Shown piece after piece: positions 41,511-53,194 of a DNA stretch of 64,000 nt (position 1 is the first letter of the stretch; each line of letters opens with the position of its first letter). This DNA comes from Macrothele yani (taxonomy: Eukaryota > Arthropoda > Arachnida > Araneae > Macrothelidae). The stretch lies in NCBI GenBank assembly GCA_039090855.1, contig CM076999.1:118047072-118111071 (forward strand), written 5' to 3'. Below the pieces are notes generated by a model that worked only from the letters and a program-made list of their open reading frames with translations, was not told the DNA's origin and did not search any database. The position numbers and the translations under genes were made by a program.

Positions 41511-44500
41511 ACATACATCATACATACATACATATCACTAAGCTGTTCTCTGAGATTCAGAGGTTAGCTCCAAAAAGAAATACAAACTACCAGATATTTT
41601 TACTTATTGTTATCATATCAAACTTCTCCATTTACAGCGATCTTGACATACAACTTGTGCTTCACTAATATCAATTACACGCCGTACACAAGATCTTTTA
41701 TACTTCACACTCATAATCTTTTTCTCATGCAGACACTTCTGAATCTGATCCACCCATGTCTTCCTTGGCCTTCCTTTTCCTTTCCTTCCTGCCCCCTTGG
41801 GCTGAAAAGATTTTCTTAGTAAGCATTTCATCACTCATTCTTTCAACATGGCCAAACCACTGAAGCATATTGGTCTCCACCTTGCTAACAACATTGTGCT
41901 TCACATCACACAACTGCAATACATCTTCATTTCTCACACAATCATATCATGTTTTGCCACAAACCCCACATAAGTAACGCATTTCTCCAGCACACAAACA
42001 ACTCCTATGTTTCTTCTGCAGTACCCAGATTTCACTACCATACATCAGAGTAGGAACAATTACACTTTCAAACACAGCCATGTGGGACTGTCTAGAGAAC
42101 CTGTGAAAACCTCCCAGAGCAGCTATGACTTTCAAAGAATTCACTCGCCTACTGATTTCACCATCCAACTTGTTCTCTTTGTCAAACATGCTTCCTAAAT
42201 ACACAAACTCACTCACCTGGTCAATCACAGTGCCATTTATACTTACGTTACATTCAGTGCTACCCGTTTCTCTCTCAAACACCATAACTTTGGTTTTTCC
42301 CTTATTTATACTCAGTTTGAATTTCATGCAAACTTCGTGCATCCTAGTCAACATATTCTGCAACTAACTTTTGCTCTCTGCCAACAGGACAGTGTCATCA
42401 GCATACAGCAATCTGCACACACAGATATCACCAAGACATAAACCACTATTATCTATTTTGGCATCACGCATGCATGCATCCATAAATATATTAAACAGCC
42501 ATGGTGACATCACACAACCTTGTCTAACTCCTGCACCAATGGAAAACCATTTTGCTAAAACACCATTCACTCGTACACAAGCTCTACTACCAGCATACAT
42601 AGCTTTTACACTATTAAGTAGATTCCCAGTAACACCATATTCATTCAATACCTTCCACAAAAGTGTCCTATTCACTCGGTCATAAGCTTTCTCTAAATCT
42701 ATGAAGGCAGTAAAAACTTTCTTCCCAACAGCCAGATGCTTTTCAATCATCGTGCGTAATGCAAAAATCTGGTTAGTGCAGCCTTTACCAGGCATAAAAC
42801 CACTCTGAACATCCCACACTTTCAATGATGTAAGACCCCGTACTTTTTCAATAACAACCTTACCAAACACTTTCCCTGGCACACTCAGTAGGCTAATACC
42901 ACGATAGTTCTTGCATTCAGTCTGATCACTTTTTCCCTTATACAAGGGAACAATGATAGCATCCTTCCAATCCCGAGGGACCATTCCTAACTCCCAGCAC
43001 AACTGGCAAATTTCAGTTAACCAGTCAATTATAGAGTCACCACCATATTTCAACATCTCTGCAGTTATGCCATCAACTCCCGGAGCCTTACCATTCTGAA
43101 CAGATTTTAGAGCTTTACACACTTCGTCTCTTGAGATCACTCATGTGCTTTCATCCCTCATTGTGACATCATCTGCATCTGTCTCAGAATCATCTTTGTT
43201 TTCCTGATCTAATAACTCACAGAAGTATTCACCCAATCTGTCACATAACTCATTGGGCTCCCATATCATTTCCCCAATCTCATTCTTCACACAACTTACA
43301 ACTTTGTTTCCCCTATTTTTCCTGTGTCTCATGTACTTCTAGAAGGACTTCCTATCTTTCCAAAAAGCCAGTTCATGCCGTTCCACTTTCTCCTTCCTAT
43401 CTTTTGCCTTACTGTGGCGAACCAGCTTAGCAACTTCACGCTTCTTACAGCGATATTCATCCACAGAGACTCTACCTTGCAACATCCCCAAATAGGCTTC
43501 CTTCTTTCTCTTTACTGCCTCTTCAATCTCACTATTCCACGAAGCATCACCTCTATTGTTACCCACTATTGTGGTGCCACAGACCTCTTTAGCAGCAGTG
43601 ACAACACAGTTCTTAAAGCATTCCCACTTCTTTTCTACATCCCTCTCACCAGACTTCAGATCCTTCAGTCGTTCTCTGAGTAAGTCAGAATACCGCTGAT
43701 GATCTTCAAGGAGCCTATCAACCTTTATTCTTTCTATCCTGGGTCTCTTCCTATTCCTTTTCCTCCAACCAACATTAAGTTTCACTCGTGACACTACCAA
43801 GTAATGATCAGAACCAACATCCGCACCTCTCATCACATGGGTGTCAACAACTAAGTGTTTCAAATGCTGATCGTAGACAACAAAATCTATCTCGCTCTTT
43901 TGACCAAGAGTACAATTTTCCCAAGTATATGTGTGGATATACTTGTGGTTGAAAAATGTATTAGATACACACAAACCATTCTCAATGCAGAGTTCAATTA
44001 ATCTTTCACCATTATCATTCACACAAGGATCATTAAACTTACCCAGAACATTGTCAGAAATTGCATTCTGCACACCTACTCTAGCATTGAAATCCCCTGC
44101 TATTATAACTTTTTCTTTAGCACCAAACTGGCTCAAAACAGCTTTTAGCTCATTCCAGAAATCTTCCTTCTTATCAGAAGGTTCTGAGTCACAAGGAGCA
44201 TACACTACAACAATTACAATTCTCTGAAGTTTCACTTTCAAACGAATCCAGAGAATTCTCTCACTTACGCAACTATAGTGAATCAAGTTCTTCATCTTTT
44301 CACTTAAAATCACACCTACACCCGCCTGTCCTCTCATATTATCCAATACTCCAGACCACACACTCACTGTGCCATTTACTTCTACCCCAATTTCCTTCTT
44401 TTTGGTTTCACTTACACACAGCACATCCAGTCTATACTTATTCATCTCCTCAATCACCTCACTCATCTTGCCATTTATACCTCTAGTATTCCATACACCA

Positions 44501-44760
44501 ATCTTACATTCACTCAGCGGAGATCTCTTTTTCATACGCCGTTTAGAAAGTCCAGGTCGATTCCGGGGTGGATCGTCCTTCTCAAGTGTGGTAGGTCCAC
44601 CATATCCTACACTTGAGTCATTCTTAATATTTCTTTTTGTCTTTTTAATCAGGTAAGTACATCAGTGTGGGGGATTAGCCCACAGCTGAGGGTTCCAGTT
44701 GGTTATTCAACCTAAGGATTCTGGAGCAAAACCCAGTGAGTTGGGGTCTTTTCGCCAATG
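41511..44760 (-). mobile_element. RTE-2 LINE, near full length
   Basis: This minus-strand non-LTR retrotransposon has a 5' leader up to about 44760 (boundary approximate) and one endonuclease/reverse-transcriptase gene. The 3' end carries a conserved stem-loop (CTCTGA-GAT-TCAGAG at about 41547) and a (CATA)n tail. Five shorter copies of its 3' end lie in the window. The layout and C-terminal motif RWFGHVERM place it among RTE-like LINEs; the exact clade is uncertain. Confidence 0.9.
41613..44535 (-). pseudogene. RTE-2 endonuclease/reverse transcriptase, in-frame stops and one frameshift
   Basis: A single reading frame runs from ATG 44535 to about 41790, broken only by stop codons at 43339, 43141, 42364 and 41947. 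The reading then shifts frame in a C/G-rich Lys/Arg stretch. The endonuclease domain is intact: KIGVWNTRGING, LCVSETKKKE, IIAGDFNARVG, EIDFVVYD and VGSDHYLVVS (SDH retained, unlike the RTE-1 copy). Reverse transcriptase motifs are NYRGISLLSVPGKVFG, FIDLEKAYDRVNRTLLW, GVRQGCVMSPWLFNIFMDA and LLYADDTVLLAES. Nonsense changes such as CAG or GAG to TAG fit neutral decay after insertion. Confidence 0.9.
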
Positions 44761-44764
44761 TCAC

Positions 44765-45030
44765 ACAGAAATAAATAAATGCAAGTTAGCATGCTTATAG
44801 TTTCATGAAGAAATTATAGAAACACAGAAGCACAGTTTCCATGCTACTTAGGTCTTGATCACCTGTAAACAGTTGGAGCAAGACTGATTGTCAGATTTTG
44901 ACTTCAAAATTCTTCATTTCAGTGGGTGCCGAACAATGGGAATGATTAAATATAAGGATAAATAATATGAGGATAAAAAAAGAAGTATCAGTTAATTTTT
45001 TCTGGCCACTGCTATAATATTCTGGTTAGC
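44765..45030. other. No gene recognised
   Basis: A short intronic interval between LINE and Penelope sequence. Confidence 0.4.
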
Positions 45031-45033
45031 ACC

Positions 45034-47340
45034 AGTTTCAAACTGCTCTCCGCTTTGATCCATGACCTCCATTCTCGCATCGCCAACAATGAACTATCAT
45101 GCTCTGCCAACTACCGACTGCTTGCCAAGGTAAGAGACACAATCTTTTTTTATATCTTCATGGTTAAAATGTCAAAATTCTTTCTACTGTTTATCTTCAA
45201 GAGTCTGAATGCCTGTCTCAAAAGTTTTTGCTTCCTTCATGCAAAGCAGCAGCATGCTTATTGCTGATTTTCAACTGGTGCATTTACTGCTTACAGTTCT
45301 CACTAATATATATCTTTCTTCAATCCCTGTGGCCCTTTCTTTTGAAGAGTGCATGTCTAATGGGCCAATTTTTTTTCAGGCACCAAGAGTAAATGTACCT
45401 CACATTATTTCTCTCCTTGAAGCAGCCATTCAAAAACCAATTCAATTTTTCAAACTTTCATTAGAGCTAAATCTGCCATTGTTCTTTTCTCACTCTTCTA
45501 CTCAAAAAGAATTTATTGCCTCTAATAACTTAGCCATTTGTAAAGCCAATGAACCTGGCTGCCCACTTTTTCTGAAGTGTGACCCTGATTTAAAAGATAC
45601 TGAATTCCTTCACTCCCAGAAACTAAACTTCTGAAATCGAATCCTACTGAATCGCTCAAGAACTCCATTGACAGATTAAATAAAAGGACACTTTAAAGAT
45701 GCTTTTTAAAGAGTGCTACCCTATCAGTCTCTTGGTAAAAAACACACATTTTCCCTAGAGCTGGGAAAATGTGTTTTCAACTAAGGTACTTCTACTCTTG
45801 ACAAGAAATTAGATAAAAAGTGTTCCTTCATAACTGAAAACCACCAGTATCATCTACCACCACTATATCATCTACTAAGGAATTTGTTAGCTTTCTTCCA
45901 GATTCTATTAGTACCCAGTGAATGCGCGCTCCCTCTGAATGTCATTTCTCTGTTTACTTCTGTGCCACTGTTTGAATCTCATATGCTTCTAGCTCACATG
46001 CTAAAAGGATATTCCTGGTGCTCTTACTAAGGACCTGCATGACTGCTGTGCACTTTAAGGGATAATTGTCACTTCAGCTACAACAATAAATTATATATCC
46101 AACAACAAGGAGTCCCAACGAGATCTCCACTATCGCCCCTTCTGCAGAAATCATACATCCATGACATATTTGTTGCCTGGCCTCATTCTTCTTAGGATTT
46201 ACTTGAGCTCACCTCAAGGGTCACTGAACTTTTCCGTACCATCAGGTTTACTGTCCATGAAGAGGTTTCCTGGATGTTTGCCTTTCAAGAACTTGGAGCC
46301 AGATTGAACATTCTGTTTTTCATAAACCTTTTGCTGTTACCAATATAATATAATACCCTTCACACACTTTTGATGCCTACTAGTTTTCTGCACTCACTTC
46401 TTTTATTGCTCATGCCAACATCATCTGCAACAGTGCAGCATCTCTTGACCTTGAATACAAGAATATTAAAGCCATTGCTCCTCACTACCAATTCCCTAGT
46501 GGTTTGGTGGATAAACTCATTAAAAAGTTTGAAGTCAAGAATTCTTCAGAGATTGATGGATAATTTCAATTTGCTGGATGTATTTCGCTTTTTGACCAGT
46601 CTACTTACCAGTTGCTTCAAATTTTTACATCTTATGATTATTTGAATGGTATCAAATCCAATCCTACCTACTATCATGAAACTTATCCTACAGGACAGAG
46701 ATGAAGTTGAAGACCTGCCGCCCGGTGGCGCAGTGGTCTAAGCGATGGCTTCTGATCATTCGTCCGAAAGGGGTCCGGGTTTGAATCCCGGTGAGGCATG
46801 GATGTTGTGTTTGTCTTAAGGCACTGGCTCTCTCCCTTCCCTGGAACCAGTGACCCTAAATTAGGGACGGGCGACTGCTTATAGCCCATTTAGTTGCTCA
46901 CGGTGGTCGTTAAACCTCCAATCAAAAAAAAAAAAAAAAGAAGTTGAAGACCTCAGTGTTACTGATGATTACAAAATTCCCATTTCCACTTCAGCTAGTA
47001 CAAAAGTTTGCATCAGCAGCACATTTTGCAGCATTACCAAATATTTGCCTGAGCACAAAAAGGATGCTATCCAAGGTAGACCTCATTCTCCCTTGGCTTT
47101 ACTGACTCTCCCAGATGCCTCAGCAGTGTCTGTCTGGAAGAATACTGAGAAAATCACTCCTTCTGTCAACAAAAAGGCTCTACATTTTCATGAACATTGA
47201 AATATTTACCTCTTCAAACTACAATACTTACCAACAGTCCTTACATTATCCCCATCAATTGGAAATCACTCCTATCATTTGGCAACAACTGAAATGAAGA
47301 ACTTGGAAATCAAAATCTGGTAGCCTGTCTCACTCCGATT
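45034..47340 (+). mobile_element. Penelope-like element, degenerate, split by a SINE
   Basis: The plus strand reads an N-terminal region (SSTQKEFIASNNLAICKANE, comparable to KANNLAVCMADKVG in the copy at 62.5 kb). A palm with LFTSVPLFESHMLL follows, then GVPTRSPLSPLL (GSPLSP motif, G lost), VTELFRTIRFTVHEEV and a C-terminal remnant after the SINE at 46717-46939. Many frameshifts break it, so only pieces are open. The YVDD region is not recognisable. The GIY-YIG part, if any, is too eroded to confirm. Confidence 0.7.
46717..46939 (+). mobile_element. SINE D with perfect 14-bp target duplication
   Basis: A complete copy: head GCCGCCCGGTGGCGCAGTGG, B box GGTTTGAATCC, body, end GTTAAACCTCCAATC and an A-tail of about 16. 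GAAGTTGAAGACCT occurs exactly at 46703-46716 and 46940-46953. It inserted into the Penelope element after that element had arrived. Confidence 0.95.
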
Positions 47341-47344
47341 GTTT

Positions 47345-47566
47345 ACAAGTGATCACAAGACCTAAGTTGTGTAAAAAGTGCTGCTGTGTTTCTTTACAAA
47401 ATTGTGTTATGTCAGTGCCTGCAAAATGGAGGATTTGAGTAAGACCAAGCGTTCATTGTTTCCTCACATTTGTTATTATAATCTAAGCAGATATCTGCAT
47501 CAAGAAAATCTTGTTAAACGAACTACTTTATAGGAAGAAAAATTCTTTGTCTTCATTATCAGAATG
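47345..47566. other. No gene recognised
   Basis: Short AT-rich intronic gap between the Penelope element and the mariner. Confidence 0.4.
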
Positions 47567-47568
47567 TA

Positions 47569-48860
47569 TTGGGTTGGTGCGAATGAAATGTCCGACAAAG
47601 AACCACCACACGTGAATGACGAGAACAGAAAAGTAGGACAACTCACCTAGGCTAAATAATCTCCCTTGGCATCAACACATAGTTGCCATCTGTCCTGCAA
47701 GGCCATGATCCTGGAACGAAAAAAGTGTTGTGGCTGGGACCTGAAGAAGTCATCAACTGCACGTTGAACCTCGTCTGTCGAGAACTGTTTCCCCGGACAG
47801 GAAGTGGTCAAGGCGACGCGACATGACAGTCTGTTGGAGACAAGTTCAGGGAATAGTCAGGATGAAGCAGTGCTTCATAGCCCAAAGCACTTAGTGTCAG
47901 AATCGTTCATTGTGTGACATAAGGGCGGGCGTTGTCCTGGAGCAGAACAACACCATGTCTGTTGAAACAAAGCCGATTTTTTCTGCAGCAATTTCTGGTG
48001 CATCTGGTGTAATTCAGTACAATAACGTTCTGCAGTGATGGTTTGGCCTCTTGCCAAGAAACTGAAGATGATGCTCCTTGTCGGCTGTAGACCACCAGAC
48101 AAGGAGCATCATCTTCTTGGTGTGTAGGGGTGGCTTAGGGGAGCCGTCCAGCAGGCTGTACCTTGCTTAACCATTGTGCAGATCATTTCCAATTATCATA
48201 AAGGACCCACTTCTCGTCGCAGGTGACGATTCGATGCAGTAGAGGTTTCTGTTTATTCCTGGCAAGCAGCGACATGCAGACTTCCAAACGCCTAGTTTTG
48301 TTGGCAGTTGTCAACTCCTGCGGCAGCCACATGTCCAGATTTTTTACCTTACCCAGTGCAGCCAGACGCCGAACAACTGTCATGTGATGGACACCTACTT
48401 CTGCCGCTATCTCACTACACATTTTTCGGGGGTCCGCTTCAACCACACGTAACAGAGCATCGTCAGAAACAACAACAGGTCGGTGACCACTTCTTCGTTT
48501 TGCAGGTCCGTATCTCCGCATCGAAATTTCCCAAACTATCGCCCAATGGTTCGTTTTTTGGCTGTATTCTCTCCAAACACTTTGTTAACGTTTCGATTGG
48601 CAATTCCTACAGAATGGCCCAGTCTAAATTCATACAGGAAGATTACTCTCGAATCCGGCGTCTGCATGTTTTTCCTTTGCAAGCCACGTTACTTCCAAAC
48701 AAACCACCCCTGAACCTTGTTCTTCACACACATGCTAGCTATTTATAGTAGCTCTGTGAAGTAATACCCACAACATCTGTGGTTGGCTCCATTTGGCTGT
48801 GGTGGGGACCTGTCTCCACTGCTCGTTCGCGCACCGGACATTTCGTTCGTACCAACCCAA
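47569..48860 (-). mobile_element. Complete mariner element with dead transposase
   Basis: The 26-base terminal repeats (47569-47594 and 48835-48860) start TTGGGTTGGT and differ at one position; TA flanks both ends (47567-47568, 48861-48862). At 1,292 bp it is full length. The minus-strand transposase shows a paired-like DNA-binding part (VHHMTVVRRLAALGKV), MWLPQELT, VTCDEKWVLYDN (first Asp), VVLLQDNARPYVTQ (second Asp) and SPTDCH (third Asp). The 34-residue spacing of the DD34D triad is kept although a TGA lies within it. Several further stops and frameshifts kill it. Confidence 0.95.
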
Positions 48861-48986
48861 TAGAATTTTTTTGCAACCTACCAAAAGAATGGCACTCAAT
48901 TGGAAGTTCCATTTTCAAAAGTTTTGTAAGTATGAATTGTAGTATTATTTGTGGTGTTTCATAAAATGATCTCATTTTTGTGTTAG

Positions 48987-49448
48987 GTGCTAAAAAATAT
49001 CTCATCAGAAGTTGCAGAAAGGGGCTCAATGGTGTTTGAAGCTGTGAGAAGCTACTCTGCATTTGCTGCTGTTCAGAGAAAGACTGTGCAGGGTGAAGAA
49101 AATGTATCACATATGGAAATCAGTCATCCAATTGTTGATGATTTAAAATCAGAAACCTCCATAGAAGTGGGTGATGCTGTCCAGAAAACAAATTCAGAAA
49201 TCCAAGAAGACTTATCCAAAACAGAAATTAATCATCCTATTATGATGGAAAGTTTAACTGCGAGAACTTCTGTTCAGTCTCAAGAAAATAATGCTAATTT
49301 TGAAGCAATGGAAATGTCTTCTTCTCAGAAGCAGAATATTTCTAAAGAACCACTACTGCATACCTCTTCTACAGCTGTACCACTACATTTCATAAAAATG
49401 GATAAGAATGTCATACGTGGAAAGTACTCTGCTAAAATTCCGCAGAAG
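48987..49448 (+). CDS. COQ8: COQ8/ADCK3-like kinase, second coding exon
   Basis: The acceptor TTTTTGTGTTAG ends at 48986 and the donor AAG|GTAAGT begins at 49449, a perfect consensus. The exon is 462 bases, 154 codons, phase 0 at both ends, so it joins the first exon (ending KEN) and the third (starting LNEKSRERK) without a break. It encodes VLKNISSEVAERGSMVFEAV, then a low-complexity Glu/Ser-rich linker and a basic end, VIRGKYSAKIPQK. In COQ8 proteins the segment between the N-terminal helix and the KxGQ domain is long, variable and poorly conserved, which fits. No catalytic motif is expected here. Codon order is intact over its whole length, unlike the surrounding transposons. Confidence 0.75.
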
Positions 49449-49632
49449 GTAAGTTTGATTGATTCTATTTAAAACTTTTATATGTATTGTGTGCGTGTGT
49501 GTTCTTTTAAATCATGTAACCTTCTCTCATTACGATAATACTTGTCATCAGCAATTTCCCTCATTAGGTCAACATACTTTCTGGTGTGATCCGCTGATCA
49601 TTTTAACCTGCTTAAATGAAATTCAGAATTTT

Positions 49633-49851
49633 TTTTTTTTTTTTTTGAAGGTTTAACGACCACCGTGAGCAACTCAATGGGCTATAAGCAGTCGCCCGTC
49701 CCTAATTTAGAGTCACTGGTTCCAGGGAAGGGAGAGAGCCAGTGCCGTAAGACAAACACAACATCCATGCCTCACCGGAATTCGAACCCGAACCCCGTTC
49801 GGACGAATGATCAGAGGCCATCGCTTAGACCACTGCGCCATTGGGCGGCTT
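49633..49851 (-). mobile_element. SINE D, minus copy
   Basis: A complete minus-strand copy with T-run (its A-tail) at 49633-49646 and the tRNA-like head at the right. TTCAGAATTTT flanks it at 49622-49632 and 49852-49862. It lies 185 bases downstream of the second COQ8-like exon. Confidence 0.95.
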
Positions 49852-49943
49852 TTCAGAATTTTACTCAAACCATTTGTTACAACGCACCCATCACAACACT
49901 GTCACTTTCAAATTACTTTCCTTTCAAGTCCTTTTTGCATATA

Positions 49944-51147
49944 CACTGATGAGCCATTATATTATGACCACTCCCAGCCTAGAGAAATGAGCGCACCTGG
50001 AGACTGAATGGTGGTGCAGGTAAGTTCACAGAGAAGTATATAACTCGAGGACCGGCTTTCGGTTAGTAGCATGTTCGGAGTCAGAATGGGAAAAGCTGCC
50101 GATTAATTGTAGTTTGATAAAAGACAAATTGTGATGGACGGCATGACACCTCGGAACTATGGTCACAGAAACGGCACAGCTTGTGGGGTGTTCACGTGCC
50201 GCTGTAGTGAGTACATATCAAAAGTGGTGCATAGATGGCGAACTGTCGTTCAGCCATGTTTCGTTCACAGCGCATTGCTGCCAGAGGGGTGCAGAGACTG
50301 TTGCGCATTGTTCACAGTGATCGCAGGTCCACAGTGCGGCAAATCACCTGCAGCTACAATAGTGATGATCAGGGCAATGTGTCACAGCACACAGTTCATT
50401 GCAGCCTTCTGCATATGAGCCTGCATGGCTGAAGACCCTGCCGGATCCCCATGCTCACTGCACGTCATCGCCAACAATGCATAAAATGGACTCGAGATCA
50501 TCGAGATTGAACCATGGACAATTGGAAGAAAGTGACCTGGTCTGACGAATCAAGATTCCTGGTGCATAACGCCGACGGCCGAGCGCTGATATGCCGATTA
50601 CCAACGGAGGCTATGGCACCTGGATGCACTGTTTGGCGGAAACAGGCCGACGGCGGCGGTGTCATGCTGTGGGTGATGTTTTTTTTTTGGACACTTTGGG
50701 CCGCATTATCCCAATAGCACAATCCCTAACAGCTGTCAGGTATCTGAACAACACTGTGGACCAAGTTCACCCATTCATGGCAACTGTGTTCCCTGCTGGT
50801 GATGGCCATTCCCAACAGGATAATGTGCCATGCCACACTGCCAGGATCGTCAAGAGTGGTTTGAAGAACATGCTGATGACTTTCTGTTAATGCTGTGGCC
50901 TCCAAATTCACCTGACAATGAACCAAATCGAACATTTGTGGTTCGACTTGGAAAAGCGGGTTCATGCTAAATCACCACCACCCTGAAATGTACGGGAACT
51001 GGAGGACCTGCTATTGACATTATGGTACCAGATAGCCCAGGATACCTCATTGAATCGACGCCTCACCAAGTGGCCACTGTTTTGCAGGCCAAAGGGGGGG
51101 GCTGCTGCTTATTAGGTAGGTGGTTATAACGTAATGGATCATCGGTG
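49944..51147 (+). mobile_element. Complete Tc1-like element with decayed transposase
   Basis: The ends CACTGATGAGCCATTA and, inverted, CACCGATGATCCATTA pair over about 30 bases; TA flanks both (49942-49943, 51148-51149). The plus-strand transposase is frameshifted but shows RQITCSYNSDDQGNVSQHTV, VTWSDESRFLVHNADGR (first Asp), GGGVMLWVM, QQDNVPCHTARIV (second Asp) and, one frame over, QIEHLWFDLEKRV (catalytic Glu). The length of 1,204 bp is short for Tc1. It landed in the (CATA)n tail of a LINE fragment. Confidence 0.9.
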
Positions 51148-51149
51148 TA

Positions 51150-51334
51150 TATCACTAAGCTGTTTTCTGAGATTCAGAGGTTAGCTCCTCAAAGAAAGCT
51201 CATCTGCCAGGTGAAAGTTTAAAACTGTTAGTGCTAGCTTTTACCTCTCAAACATCTATTTACAGTGATCTTGGCACACAACTGAGGTTCACTAACTTCC
51301 ATCGCACAAGATCATTTATATTTCATGCTCATAA
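51150..51334 (-). mobile_element. RTE-2 LINE 3' fragment (minus)
   Basis: The 3' stem-loop (TCTGAGATTCAGA), the block GCTCATCTGCCAGG and the CKYKRSC-like coding end are recognisable. The fragment ends at its truncation point, directly against an oppositely oriented copy. Confidence 0.8.
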
Positions 51335-51520
51335 AAGGTCTTGTGTGATAGATGCCAGTGAAGCTCGAGTTGTGTGGTGAGATCACCATGTCTGGACATT
51401 TGATACATCAGCAGTGAGTAAAATCTAGCACCATAAGTTTTAAGCTTTAATCTGGCAGATGAGCTTTCATGGAGGAGCTAACCTCTGAATCTCAGATAAC
51501 ATCTTAGCGATATCGGATTG
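51335..51520 (+). mobile_element. RTE-2 LINE 3' fragment (plus), joined head to head
   Basis: It starts GGTCTTGTGTGATAGATG and ends in the stem-loop GAGCTAACCTCTGAATCTCAGA. With the preceding copy it forms an imperfect palindrome of about 370 bases. Confidence 0.8.
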
Positions 51521-51869
51521 GAAAGAAAGCAATGGCAAAGAGAAGTTGAAGAGTGTGAGGGCAAGCCAACGTGGAAGTGGACAAGGAGCACATCCGCCAT
51601 TGCATGCTGTATGAGTTTTGTCACAGTAGAACTCCCGCAAGTGCTGTAAGGAACATTACCAGTGTGTAGCTTACCCCAATGCCATATCACATTTGTCAGT
51701 GCAGTCACTGGTTCGGGCCGTTTCAAGATGGAAATTTGACCGGTCAGACTGTCCCAAAGCCTAAAGACCTGCAACAGTAGATATGGACATGCTAAAACCA
51801 GGGGTGATTGTAACTAGAAAGTCCCAAGTGTATAAAATCATATAATGGACAATACGTTGCTATGAAAAT

Positions 51870-52654
51870 AAATCTGTTGCTACTAATTATAGTAGCAAAA
51901 ATACTGTTCATCACATGCTTATACAAATAGCACTTTAAACAGAAGTCGACAGGTTCCCGGTAATATCAACAAAGAGCAAACTTCAAGTAGCAAAATAAAA
52001 AGGACTTATCCCAACTTCGAAGAGTAGGCTTACAGCTATTGCTGTCCGGTATCTTATGCATGATAATAATTACAAGCAGTTGATAAGATATATAACATAG
52101 CCAAAGGTAAAAATGGCGAATTGAAGTCAAAGGTGAATTAAAAGGTGTGGAACCAAATATAAAAGGATGAAATTCAAGTGAAATGAGGACTTAAAACCTA
52201 TGAGTAGTGAAATCCAACTAAGATAAAAATGAAGATAAAAAATACTTATAAAATCCAACTAAGATAAAATGGAGATAAATTTTTTTATTCTTCATTTTAT
52301 CTTAGTTGGATTTCACTACTCAATGGATTTTAAGTTCTCATTTCACTTGAATTTCATCCTTTTATATTTGGTTTCACACCTTTTAATTCACCTTTGACTT
52401 CAATTCACCATTTTTACCTTTTGCTATGTTATATATCATATCAAGTGCTTGTAATTATTCTCGCTCAGAAGATACAGGGCAGCAATAGATGTAAGCCTAC
52501 TTTTCGAAGTTAGGGTAAGTCCTTTGTATTTTGCTACTTGAAGTTTGCTCTTTGTTGATATTACTGGTAACCTGTCGACTTCTGCTTAAAGTGCTATTTG
52601 TATAAAGACGTGATGAACAGTATTTTTGCTTCTATAATTAGTAGCTACAGATTT
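51870..52654. repeat. 785-bp near-perfect palindrome (foldback element)
   Basis: The left arm starts AAATCTGTTGCTACTAATTA and the right arm ends with its complement. In between, CTGTTCATCACA, GTCGACAGGTTCCCGGTAAT, CTTCAAGTAGCAAAATA, GGTGTGGAACCAAATAT and ATCCAACTAAGATAAAA all recur inverted. The arms are about 370-390 bases with a small AT-rich centre near 52250-52290, where the AATCCAACTAAGATAAA block is doubled. No coding sequence is seen. It is probably a non-autonomous foldback or MITE family. Confidence 0.9.
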
Positions 52655-52659
52655 AAGGG

Positions 52660-53190
52660 TGATTACGTTCCGAAAATTTGAACTCTTGTAGTCCAGAGGG
52701 GAAAAAAATTTTTAAAGTTAGCAAAAGCCGATCGTTGTTTTTTGCAATGAAAGTAAGAGAAACTTAACTGTGTTGCATATTTAGAGAGCTTATGCATATG
52801 AACTCTTAATATTCTGTACTTGAAATGATACTTTTAAAACTGTTAAATGATTTTGAATATTTCTTAGAACAAACTTAATTGGGATGGCATATTAAGAATT
52901 TCCAACTTCTCAATTTTTGTATTGTCTAACATTTTGGCATTTAGCTATGTTACTTTTCATGAGAAGTAGTCTTAATTAAAGCCATTATGATATGAAAGGT
53001 ATTTATATTTTATTTTATAATTGATTTTTATTTTCATTAAATGTGTTGACTTACTAATTTTCTTGAATAGTTTAAAAGTTATTCTGAATTTTGTTGCAAT
53101 ATGTCAAATAAAAAGAAGACTTAAGAACTGTGATGAAATAATTGGGCTTGTAAAATTTTTCTTAAGCATTGTTTCAGAAAATTTGTCATC
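52660..53190. other. No gene recognised
   Basis: AT-rich intronic sequence with no supported feature. Confidence 0.4.
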
Positions 53191-53194
53191 AGGT

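Larger units (their letters stand above)
29143..48986 (+). other. COQ8: Intron 1 of the COQ8-like gene (19.8 kb)
   Basis: The intron is bounded by GTAAGA and a TTTTTGTGTTAG acceptor, phase 0 on both sides. Nearly all of it is transposon: Sola-like, Tc1/mariner-like, hAT, RTE-like LINE, Penelope, SINE and mariner sequence. Elements with and against the gene's direction are both present. Confidence 0.7.
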
